A DNA stretch of 64,000 bases, taken from the NCBI GenBank assembly GCA_963978545.1, contig OZ021723.1, positions 1,302,001-1,366,000 on the forward strand, read 5' to 3'. Under the pieces are notes generated by a model. The model made no database searches. It saw only the letters and a program-made list of their open reading frames with translations, and had not been told where the DNA came from. This DNA is from Linyphia triangularis. Lineage: Eukaryota > Arthropoda > Arachnida > Araneae > Linyphiidae. Below are positions 14,901 through 26,900 of the stretch, piece after piece. Positions within the stretch are counted from its first letter, which is position 1. Each line of letters opens with the position of its first letter. Position numbers and translations under genes: made by a program.

Positions 14901-17900
14901 CGAATTCTTTCTTCGATAATTCTGCCCAGAGAAACTTTGGCATCATCTTCGTCGAAGTTTTCACTTTCAAGGATTAACCCTTTTATTTCAATCACTTTAT
15001 TCAGTGTACTAACGTCTATTCCCAGTTCTTCCGCCAGTTCGATCAAGTCCTCCTTCCTACCCTTACCCAAGAACGACATGGCAAAATAATTTTGAAAATA
15101 AATTCAAACTACTATTCAAATACGATGAGGTATGACTAATATTTTTCAAAAATTCAAACCATTCACAATTCTTATATTCAATTCGATAACATACAGTAGA
15201 AGCAGAATTAATCTTAAACTCCACCACTGTATTTTGACTTGCAACAAAATATTGTAGGAGATAAAACTTCAGTTTTAGTTATTGTTGCAATCACCCTTAG
15301 AATAAACAATTCTGAATAATACTTAAAATAACATGTATTTCTAAAATATCATAACTCGCAAGGTTATACACAAATCAATACTCAAGAAATGTTTTAAACA
15401 ATAAACTCAATCAAATATTTATTACAAAATATTTCCTAAGTTCAACATACTCATTATTGACCTATTTTAACCTTGGCTTTTCTCCTTATATTTCCTTTAC
15501 GGCAAGGACCTATATACTTATACAATAATAAAAGGCTTATCTGTTAGTTATATATATATATAAACTCACTAATAGCAAATATGTATATTTTCTAAACCCT
15601 TTTTAAACGCCTTACCAAAATCAAATTATATCAATTTATAATGATGATTTTTTTTATTTCAACAAAGATATAAAAATATTACTGTTCACAAAAGAAACAA
15701 ACCAAAACATCGGATTCCAAATGAATATATAATAACAATACATCACCAATTCACTATTTCTGGGAAAGAAAGAAGAAGAAAAAAAAAAAAAAACATAGAG
15801 GATCATTCCAACCATTTCTCCTCCTTTTTTTTTTTTTTATTTATTTATTTATTTATTACCTCTCTTTATGTTGCGTAATCCTCAGAACACATTTCAAATC
15901 TGCATTAAGTTTTTATTTTTTGTTTTGTTTTGACAATGGCACTTTCTGACGCCAGCTCTATTCCAAAACCAAAACAATTTTTAGCAACTCATATTAATAG
16001 CTTTCACAGATAGCAAATTATTACAAATTATTAATCCGTAATCACAATAATTATAATCATAATAATTATGTTTAAACACAATCTATAATAACATTTTTGT
16101 TCGCTCTTCGGATCTGACACATAGCTTGAATCAGTTTCACAACAAAACCAAATTTGTTTTCATTACACCCAATACCACTTTCACGTCAGATCACAATTCT
16201 TATTGTGTAAACACTATCATTATTTTATAAGCATGATATATAATTAAACTAATTAAACAGATATTTGGGCTTAACGAACAAAGCTCTTACCTCGTGCTCT
16301 GTAACTTCTGCGTACAGGAACCATCGTACACGACTGCGCCACTGAAGTTTGTTGACCGTAGCTGAGCATTCTTTTTTTTAATCACAATGTTAGAACTATC
16401 ATATTATCTCATATACCAATACACATGTGCACCAAAGGTAAGGGAATGTTCACTCAAAGAAATAGTCTCGTTTCTTAACGAACACTTTTAATTCAAAATC
16501 ACACTCACACAACGTCAACACATGACAAGCTACGAAAATAAGAGGTTATATTATTAGAAAATTATATATTTCACTATGTCCATTTATCTGCTTAGTTCTG
16601 AAAGCCGGCGACACACCAAGCTTCACTCTTCCACCATCCGTCTCGTTCGTCCTCCTCCTCTCTATTAATGGGGATTTTCCATTCACTGTTCGTTTTGGAC
16701 CACTTGGCGATAGTTATCTCCTTGGCGGTCGCCAAGTTTAGACATGCCTAGAGTCTTACAAAGAACAACAATATATTTAAAACTTCATTGGAGTGATTTC
16801 ATTTTGTTTTAATATTTAATTTATAAGACATTTATAAGATATTACAGAATATAACTACAAGATAATGCAATGCACCGGGACAACTTTAGATTCTGATTAA
16901 TTTGTTTACAAAGCAGGGAACATATGCCAGATGGTCTTTCAAGGGGAAAATGGACTTCATTTGCATCTTAAATAAGAGAAACCTCGGAAAACTATCAAGA
17001 AATAGCTCAACAATCGACGTCAGATTACTAGTCAAAATTTCTAGAGTGTTTACTCAATCTGAAAACAGACTACAGAGCACCAAATATTGCTCGATCCGGT
17101 GACATTTCGCATGGTAGGCGAGTATGAATCTTGAGAGAGAGATTGGAGCATAGCAATATTTAAAAACTTGTTTGGCTAGGATCCTCAATATTTGTTTTTT
17201 TGAAAAAAAAAAGCTAAAAACTCTATGGAACTCACTTTAAACTGTTAAGGATAAATTACATTTTTATAATTTAAGAAAGTAATTTTGATTGACATTATCA
17301 AAAGACTTTTATGATTTTGCATATGAAAGGGTGCATATACAATGGGTTAATCCAGTAAAATCAGTTTATTTTTATAAGAATTGAATATTTTATTATAATC
17401 TATTCATATACTGATGGTATTGAATTGAGAGTTACGTTGATGATTGTACAAAATACCAAATATGAGAATGTGGGATAAATCACTACTTCTGATCATTCGG
17501 TCAAAAATGAAATATTCAAACATATTTAGAAAAAAAAAAGCAAATGCCTAAACTAAAACAAAATGTTAATGATATTACATTTTGTAAAATAAATAGTAAC
17601 ACTAAAAATATCTTATCATGGTTATATATTACTGTCAATTATCTTGCACTGCCATACCAATCGAAGAAACAAACAATCTAAGTCTAGACATCGCAAGCAC
17701 ACTCCAACTCAAGCAAGAAAGACCATTCCATCACTTCCACCTCAGAGTCGAGGCTTTTTAGTAATTTTCAACGCACATGTGAATCGTGCAATGTCACGTT
17801 CAAGGGAAGGGATAGTATGACCCCTCAAGTTTTATTGCTTTGTCTGTGTCCTTAGTTTCAAGGTCACCCAAAGAAGGGGTCATTTTTTCCCCCTTCACTG

Positions 17901-20900
17901 AGCTGTTTTAAGATTTTTTGAAGAGAACGAAGGGAAACTTCCTGGTCCTAATTTAGTGATAGCGTCTTTATCGGAACTGTAAGTTCTTACAATATTCTGT
18001 AGAATTGTAATAATGCTATATACCGATTTGATCAAAGAAATTTTCTTAATTACGAATTAGGCATTTTATTTTCCAATTATAATCACAGGTTTTTTCAAAA
18101 GTTATTTTAGTGCACGAATTTTTGTACATAGAATGAAGTTTAGGGGGTGCGATGGCACCCCGATATTAAACCATTATAATTAATTGACCTCTGATCAAGA
18201 AGTAAACCTACAGAATTCTAATTGCAATCAAAAACTTGTCAGTCTTTGGTCCCATCTCATACTCTATACTCCCAAATGAGAAAATCGTGCTGAAATTGAG
18301 AAATTTTTTAATGGTATTGTGAGAAATTTTTTTATTTGAGAATCACACCAGGTGTAAAGATTCGTTGACCGGTACATTGCAGGTCATTACAATCCCGATC
18401 TACTCGTCAAGTCTCAAGCCCATTCCTTCTACGGGTAATGAAATAAGGAACTCGGTTAGGTGGCTTAAAAATCTGTATTAATGAGGCATGAAAAATATCA
18501 GAAAAAGCTTAGTTTTGTTTGCTGATTTCCCATCGATATTGATATCAAATAAAAAATATATCTTCCAATTATTAATGAAATTTCAATTTTTTTTTACTTT
18601 GAACTCTGTGGAAACTGCTATTTAAAAATAATTTAGACGAGATACTTCATGGGGGGTGCGGTCGCACCCCCCGCACCCCCCCTAAATCCGCGCCTGGACT
18701 GGCCCAGAGGGAAAAACATACAATTAATAACGTGCGCAGACGATATTTACAAAATAAATGATATTCAAATGGGAAAAGCAAATTTTCTATAGCAACGTTC
18801 ACTATAAATGAAAATATATGAGTTATTCTATGTGTAAATGCCATAAGTCTGTTTATATCTATATATTTAATAGGCAATACGTTTTTTGGGGTTAGTCCGT
18901 CCGCCTAAACTACTCAACCAATTTCAATGATCAAGGTGTCATTTTAAAGGAAATAAGCTGTAGATTTGCCAAAACGTGCCAAAATAATTTATTAACACTT
19001 CATTAATTAGTTAAATTTTAATATTTTTCATCATTAAGCTACTACAAAGCCTCATGATTTTGAATATATGAATGGCAACATCCTTACGTATGTAAACAAC
19101 AAACTCGTTGCTAATTTGAAAGCTCTTTTTAAACTCTTCGTTTCAAAGTTGATTTTTTCTGTTTTTCTGAAGCATTTTTGTATTAGAGTAATTATTATTT
19201 TGAAATATTTATATCCAGAAAATGCCTCGCTTTGGACGTCGTTCTCTAACGGGGAGACGTGAGCGAAACAATCACTCTCGGCGTAATACGTCAACATCCT
19301 TGAAGTTTTAAGTCAGAATGTTGGCGGATAGTATATTTAATTTTCTATTATGAAACTTGCAATTTGGGTGTTTTCTCTATTAGCCCTTACATTAAATTTA
19401 TAAAAATTTGGTTACATTTTTTATGGCTCGCAAACCTATTCGAGCGCAGCAAGATGTTTTAACCACAAATTCGAGCGGCAAAGCCGCTCAATCCGAGCGC
19501 AGCGAGGCGTTTAGGGGTTGGCGAGCGTTAGCGAGCAGGGGGCGAAGCCCCTTAGTATTGTTAAATCTCTATATATAAAACTCAGTTGTCTATACGTCTG
19601 AACCTTATACAATTCCACAGTTTTCCTCCTAGAGGTACGAAATTCGGTACATAGAAGCTAGAGAACAACTTTCAAATTTAATTAAAAGTTGGTTTTATTA
19701 AAATTTAATGGCATGAGAAAAAAAAATCTTGGAATGGTAACGATATTGTTTATGACATCAGAATAAGACCAAAAGTTATTTTAATAAGTGTCCCCTTTGT
19801 TTTTCTGATTATATTTATGTATTACAATCGTCTGTCCGATAAACAGTTCGAATATTATTATAATATTCCATATATTTACCGTAAATCGACGCTCTGCGTT
19901 TATGCAGTTTTAGAGTAATGCTAATAATCTAAATGTAAACAAATTATTGAAATTCACTGAAAACTTTCAAGTCATTATGACATTTGTTAATTTTTTTTTT
20001 TTTTATTTTTTTTTTATTTTCACGTAAATATTTATTTGTTTCCTCAGGATATCAAGGATATCAGGATATCAAAATTCCATCTTTTGATTATTTTTATTTT
20101 TTGTATAGTGTTTTTTTTCTGTGTATCCAAGTTCCATATTATTTAATCTAGATTTGAATACATTTTTTATATCATACATGTTTTATTATTTACACCAGAC
20201 TATCTCACAATTTGCACCAGAAACTTAGTATTTCAATTATAATTTTATTTCTTTGGCTTTTATTTTGGTCATGATGATTCTGAAGTTGATAAGGGGCCAG
20301 GCATGAGGCAACTCTGTGCAAAAAAATTTGAAAGGTATAAAACATTTTTGGTTCAGTTGTACTATAAGACATTTGTTTCTTGCTTTCTTACAGATAAATG
20401 CGGTTTCTCGCAACGATTTTTATTTTCAGTGATATTTTAATTTTATAATTATTTTATTTTAACTTAATTTGGTACTAATCCGTTTGCTGGGTACCAGCCA
20501 AAAAATCACCTAAAAGTAATCCAAACTAACAACTTTCGAATAATTTATAATTTCTATATTTAGAATTGACGATACATTTACTCTCCATTTATATGGTTAA
20601 AGATTTAGGCTTGGCGCCTACTGGTAACCGCCTAACAGAAGAGTACCCTTAATATTTTTTTTTTTTTTTTTTAAGTTACCGTGTTTTTGTGTTTTGTGAT
20701 TTTTCTGATCGTTAAATGAAAAAAATTGTCCAATGCCCTTTACTACATCTGTCCCACTCTTTCTTAAGTGTAAACTCCCATGTCTTTCAACAGGTCCCCA
20801 GCATAGCGGGGTCACACAGCTAGTCTTCATTATTTTATGAATTATTCAACATCAAAATGTGTCCAACCATTTATAAACGAATTTTTTAAGACCAAACAGC

Positions 20901-23900
20901 TAGTGCTACAGATATTATATATCATTATGACATTCTTGATATGATCGGAACTAATACATTCAATGGGAAGTGTTAAAAAATTACACTGTTAACTTCCATA
21001 TACACTCTATGGGAAGCTCATATCTCTGCGATGAATAGAGGTTTTAAATTTGAACTTAGATAGTAGGTTACATATCTTATGGATGCTTGTTTTTTTAAAA
21101 AAAAAACACTCTAGATTGTCCTGGATTTTATAATCATATGTCATCATTCTTAGTAAAGAGAATTTTCAGACCTTTAACCTCACCAAAGTATTGTTATGGA
21201 TTTTCTGGAGGAAATAATGAAGCATTTTTTACAAAATTTAAGCTATATTATTCTTTCGAAGGCTCACAAATATTCTCCGAACAACAAGAAACTCGCTATC
21301 AAGCTTCTGCAAAAGCTTCGGTGAGTACAACTTCGGAAACAGATATACTTCAGACATCACAAGCGCTCATCTTCTTCCAAAGCAACATCCGAAATTCAAC
21401 TGATCCACGATTTCAGACCGCGGTCCTATTTATAGTAGCGGGTGCGAACTTTCTCGAAAAATCCAGTCAACCGACCACGTGATGGAAACTCCTCGAAATT
21501 TCCCGTTTGATTTAGATGTTGCCACTTTTTTTCTTACCTGTATTATCGCTGTTAACAAATAAAATAAAGTATAACTTTTAAAGAAATACGTCACTATTTA
21601 CAATTATACCCAGAATATTTGTCTAAGATTATACATGAAGGGTATCTAGTCCAAATAAAGCACAATACAAATAAACTACGTATAATATTTTTTAACAGTG
21701 ACTGTTACAATTCGACTCGGTGTCTATTAAAACGTACGAGTCAGCAATATGAATAAAAGAATATATATCTTCTGAATCACCGTTGTAAAATACGAATACA
21801 TTTAATATTTTACTTTTATAGCACCTGTCTTGGCGAAAGGAGTATCAGATCGATACAATACTGACAGATTATAAACCCCCTGAGGTATGATTCTAACTGT
21901 AACAAAAAATACTATTTTTTTGTAAAATAAGTATTTAATACCCTTTTTTAATAATTTTTTATATAAAAATGGCCACTGATATTAATACATTATCAGAGAA
22001 TCCTCTTTGATATGCATAATATGCACAAATCACCGTTGTTAGAAATAAGATTTTTCGCAGAATTCTGCAGTTAAAATTTCTACGTAATCCAGCAGAAAAT
22101 CCTATTTGTAATAATGACACAATTCTGCAGAAAATCTGGTGTCAAATAACGAAAGAACTTTGAAGAAAACCCAATTTCAAATAACGACAGAATTTTGTAT
22201 ATATTTAAAAATATTTTATAGCTTCCGGTAGATTTTTTTTCTCTAACGAATTTAGGTATAGCGAACATCGGCGGATTTTTACAGATTAGAAATAAGTACT
22301 TTTTTCAGCAATGTGACTCAAGGAACTGCGTATTTTTGCAGTATGTTGAATAATAGTACTCGAAATTAAATTAATTTAAAATTGTTTTTTAACTAACTAG
22401 ATTCCTAGTTCTATAAATCTTTAAAAAATATAAAGGTTGCAATAGAAGTCTTTATTTCAATATCTGCAACAGGTGCAAGTTTGTTATATTTTTTTCTTTT
22501 TTATGTAAGTTGATATATGCTGCATTTGAAAATATTACGGCTTTCAATTTATTTATTTGCAAACAAAGTTTCAAAAAACCCTCAATGGCTCTTATAAGCC
22601 AAATGGAATTATTTACCCATTTATAAATTTAACTAAGCTGAAATGTTGTCCATGTAAGAAGATTTTCGATATTGATGTAGCATTTAAAACTGAACATAAT
22701 TTTTTTTTATTAATTTCTGACATAAAAATCATTAATTAAATTCACTTATAATTTCATTTCAGGCTTAATTTGAAACATGTAGTCCCATAATAAGTATGTT
22801 CTAGTTGATATGTTGAACACTTCTATTTGGGTATTCAAGGTCTTTCATAATGGACTCTTTCACTTTGAAATGACGTCATTGTTCAACAGCGGGAGGGAAA
22901 AAGTACAAATGGTGTATTGAATGACAAGCCAAGTCATCTAATAGTCTTTTGCTTCCTAAATTAGGAAATTCCATTTACGTTTGGTAGTGCTGCCATCTAC
23001 CGGATAGCTTACGAACGAGATAGAAATAAACTCTTCGGTGGTTAGAAGAAGACTTGCGCTCTCACGAGCGCGTCTGTGCTTACATCCTGTACAGTACCGA
23101 CTTATATTGGATATGGGGTTGGTAAAAAATGCTTGAAAAGAAGCAGAGGTGCCTTAGTCCCCACAGTCCTCGTTAAGAAGAATTGGGTTGAAAAGGATAG
23201 AATTTTAAATACACCGGTTTACAAAATTGATTGATGACAATAAACTTGATGACAGCTGCATATGGTTAACCGAGGAGGACAATTTTAATTTGGATGGATT
23301 TTTTTTCTTCAAAAAACTAAACTGACGAATATGGGTCTCTGAGAACTCGGTTGTGCATTTTGAAGAACCACTGTCTTCTGCAAAAGTGACCATTCGAGCT
23401 GCGCTATCAAATAACAAGATTATATATAACTTTTTCAAATGGGTAACAATAGTATTCGGATTTTACAATAATTTGCTGCCCCTATTTAAATACTGTAATT
23501 AACCCCTTAACATACAATGACGTCTCTGAGTCGTCATTCATTTAACTTGCCATTGTAGACTTTGACGTCAAGAGCTGTCTTTGGTATAAACACCAGGTAT
23601 ATTATTATATTATCTGTTTCGGACATGCATCGATGCTGTTTCTTTTAGACTATTCAAGATGCTTTCCCTCTCTTAACAGTACCTATAAAAAAATCTCATC
23701 GGCAAACAAGTAATACAAAAATAAGCTCAATGAAACAGTAGTCAGTATAGCAGTGATCTCTGAAATAAACCACTGGATTAACTTAAAACTATGAATGCTA
23801 ACATCTCCATATTGGATTTTCTTGATTTATTTGAAGACAATCACGATAAAAGACAGGAAATTAATTATTTGTTTAAAATAAATCCACGCTGACCCTGTGT

Positions 23901-26900
23901 AAAGTCGCATCATGATCTAATCTGAAGTTATGTTTCGGCACTAGGTAATTTGATTTGTATGTCAAGGGGTTAATTATACAAACTGGTATACTTAAAATTC
24001 TACACCTGTCTATGCAACATACCACTTGTATCTTCTTTCTGCCTCTCAGTGTTTCGTCGTTATGTTATTTCAAAGTTAAGGAGTCCTTCATGATATATCC
24101 TGTATTAAGTTACGAAAATTATGCATTTTTATATGATCGAAATAAATTGATTGATTAGATTATGACTCTTGGTAAACCACTTCGACAGATTCCATGCCAG
24201 ATTATCATGTAATTCTCCACTGTTATTAAATGGGACTCTCCCACAGAAATTCCAGATGCAGAAATAAAGAGTTTGGTTTCTTCAATAATTTCTACCTGAT
24301 TTTATTTCTTTATTTATAAACCGCCCTGTAACCTTCTTATTAAATAAATATATGGTGTGTAACCAACGTGAACAAAAGATCTCAGGGTAAATTTTAAACT
24401 TGTTTTTAATTTCAGTTACTAAAGGACAAACAAACACCCATTTAGATTTAAACAATTGATACAAACAGTACATTAGGGTACAATACAAAAGGAAACATTG
24501 AATTTAATAAGGAAATATCTGAATAAAAATTAAATCGTGGAAAGATAGACAACACGTCTTTACTGATAAATGAATCCTCTCCTCTCTGGTTAAAAAAGTA
24601 AAAACTTAATTATCCACTTATAAAGTTGAGGATGTGAAGGAGGTGGCTCCATCTTTATTCATACTTTAAAGCGTCCGTTATAGCCCTTAATTTATCCATT
24701 CGTTAGAAAGAGTGACTGAACAATAACGTAGAATTATTATTTGGATAACAAAATATTAGTCAAATTCTTCTTTTTAGGTTATAGTGAAGTACTCGCCAAT
24801 CACTTTCTTAGGCTTTGACAAAAATGGAGACGTAGTGAAATACATAGATTTTGGACGAGTTGATTTTAAAGGTAAGGGCAACAGTAGATTAAAATATCTA
24901 TCTATAAAACTAAGTTGTCTGTGTGTCTGAACCTTATACAAATCCACAATTCTGCACCTAGAGGTACGAAATTTAGTAAATAGAAGCTTTAGTAAATGGA
25001 GACTGTAGGGAACAATTTTTAAATTCGATTAAAAGTTGCTTTCAATAAAATTTAATGACAAGAAATTTTTTTTCTTGGAATGGCAACGATATTTTTTATT
25101 ACATCAGAATAGAACCAAAAGTTATTTCAATGTATCCCTCTCATTTTTCTGATTATTTTTATGTATTACAATTGTCTGTCGAATTTTATTGTAATATTTT
25201 AATATATTTACTGTCAGTCGATACCTTTAATAACTTCTGCGCATGTGCAGTATTAAAGCATTTTTTTTTTATGCATCGTTTTGTTTTTCTAGGTATTAAA
25301 ATTCATCATGCTTTTGTTTACATTTTGTGTTGTCGTCAAAGATGTATTGTGCTCAGCGGGTGTTGACATTTTTATTTAATTTAATGAGTATAAATAACAT
25401 TCAAATAAAATAAATTCGTTAAATTCATTTGTATTTCATTAGCAAATATCTTCTCTATTACAGTTGTCAAAACTATCTAACATCTAATATAGATGTCCTT
25501 CAACGGGTCCTCAGCAGCGCGGGACCACTCATCTAGTTTAATATATTTATCGAAACAATTATATTGTTATTCCAATTTTTACTATTGTTTAAACCTGAAC
25601 ACGGTTCTTGTGAGTGTATCAGTGTGTAAACTTAATAATCAAAAGAATTGGTTAATTCAAAGTATCCAGCAAATGAAATCGGTCAACAAAAATGGATTGG
25701 TAAAAAAAAAAAAAGGTAACAAGCTATAAAATGCAATACGACAAAAGCATCCTATAGCCGAATGTTGCTGCGTAATATGGCTCTCGTGAAGCTTCGTGTA
25801 TCTTCTTGTATCTTCTAGATATATTACAAGCGGTTTCTGTTGGAGTGATAATAATTTAAACACAGATGCCTCGCCAAATGTGGTAACCCCTCCTTGCAAG
25901 AACTGTTTTGACTACGAACTATATTCATTTTTCTGTTATTTTCCTGTCTACTAAGATGTAACAAAATCATTCTTAAGAGCCACTTGAGCTCCAGCTATTT
26001 TTAGCTTAAACCTAAATTAATATGTAAATTAAATGATATCATCTTTATAAGCTCGTCCTCAATATTATTTAGAAGTTAAAATCATTACTTACTTTTTCAC
26101 AATACTTTAGTAATCCACACTGGAGAAAAGTATTTCATAATCGCAATAACCCAGGTAAGATGCATGTAATTTATTCAACAACAAGTAAAGTTGTCTGATA
26201 CCAACAACAGTTTCTTCTCTAAAAGAAGACAATTGTGCCATATCCATATAGTAATGAGCTTGTTCTTGGTTACAAACATACACTAACTATTTCCGTAGAG
26301 ATATGCTATTTTCGATCTCAATGGGTTCTCTAACCAACACTGATCTCTAACTACAACTTCTGGCTAGTCTATTAGCGATCTCTGCAAACAGATGAAATCG
26401 ATTGAATACTTCTTTCCATCTATGCCATCTAATATCTAAGCCTTCATCAAATCAATAAAAGAGCATGAACTATCTGGAAGTTATAGTTGGATCAGTGAGA
26501 TTAACCAGTCAAGTAATTTCAGAAATGTTCTCAATTCTGCTGCGAAATAAAATCTGGTTTGTAAACTCAGCGGCCTATTTTTGTGCACAATGACAGCTAA
26601 TCAAGACGTGACCTACAGCTTAAAGTGGATTCCAAACCACAACGCAGCCTAAGCCAGGATTCGAACCCTATACTTTTGGCATGCGAGGCCGAAGCTCTAA
26701 CCACACGGCCATCAGGTGGGTAAATAAAATCTGGATGTCTGCTGATTTCTGTAACCGTTTTCTATCATTGATTCGTTTACGGAATAGATGTGTCTCGTGT
26801 CAATCCGATGATCAACTTCATTTCCAGAATGCTATAAATAGTCCATGAAAAGTATAATTATCGTGCAATTTATTTAAAAAAAAAAATAGAATTCGAACCT

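Larger units (their letters stand above)
7848..18698. mobile_element. hAT-like DNA element hosting the gypsy insertion
   Basis: The inverted ends are CAGGGGCGGATTTAG (7848) and CTAAATCCGCGCCTG (ending 18696). The likely 8-base duplication is GTGGCCCA at the left and CTGGCCCA at the right, with one mismatch and a two-base offset. Without the gypsy element about 4 kb remains. No transposase is recognised, so it is non-autonomous or decayed. Confidence 0.65.
7538..20868 (-). mobile_element. Mariner-like transposon broken by nested insertions
   Basis: A 41-base inverted repeat starting GGTTGGACACATTTTGATG is identical at 7538-7578 and 20828-20868. A transposase C-terminus lies just inside the left end. 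Between the arms are the hAT-like element 7848-18698 and two Helitron copies (18858-19555 and 19566-20823). Little of the original body is left. Confidence 0.8.

Noticed and set aside
10577..15079. Reading the element as Ty1/copia because of its domain order
   Set aside because: The reverse transcriptase (YIDD, LDLTKGYWQIP), RNase H, GPY/F-like module and primer site are all of Ty3/gypsy type; only the order is copia-like.
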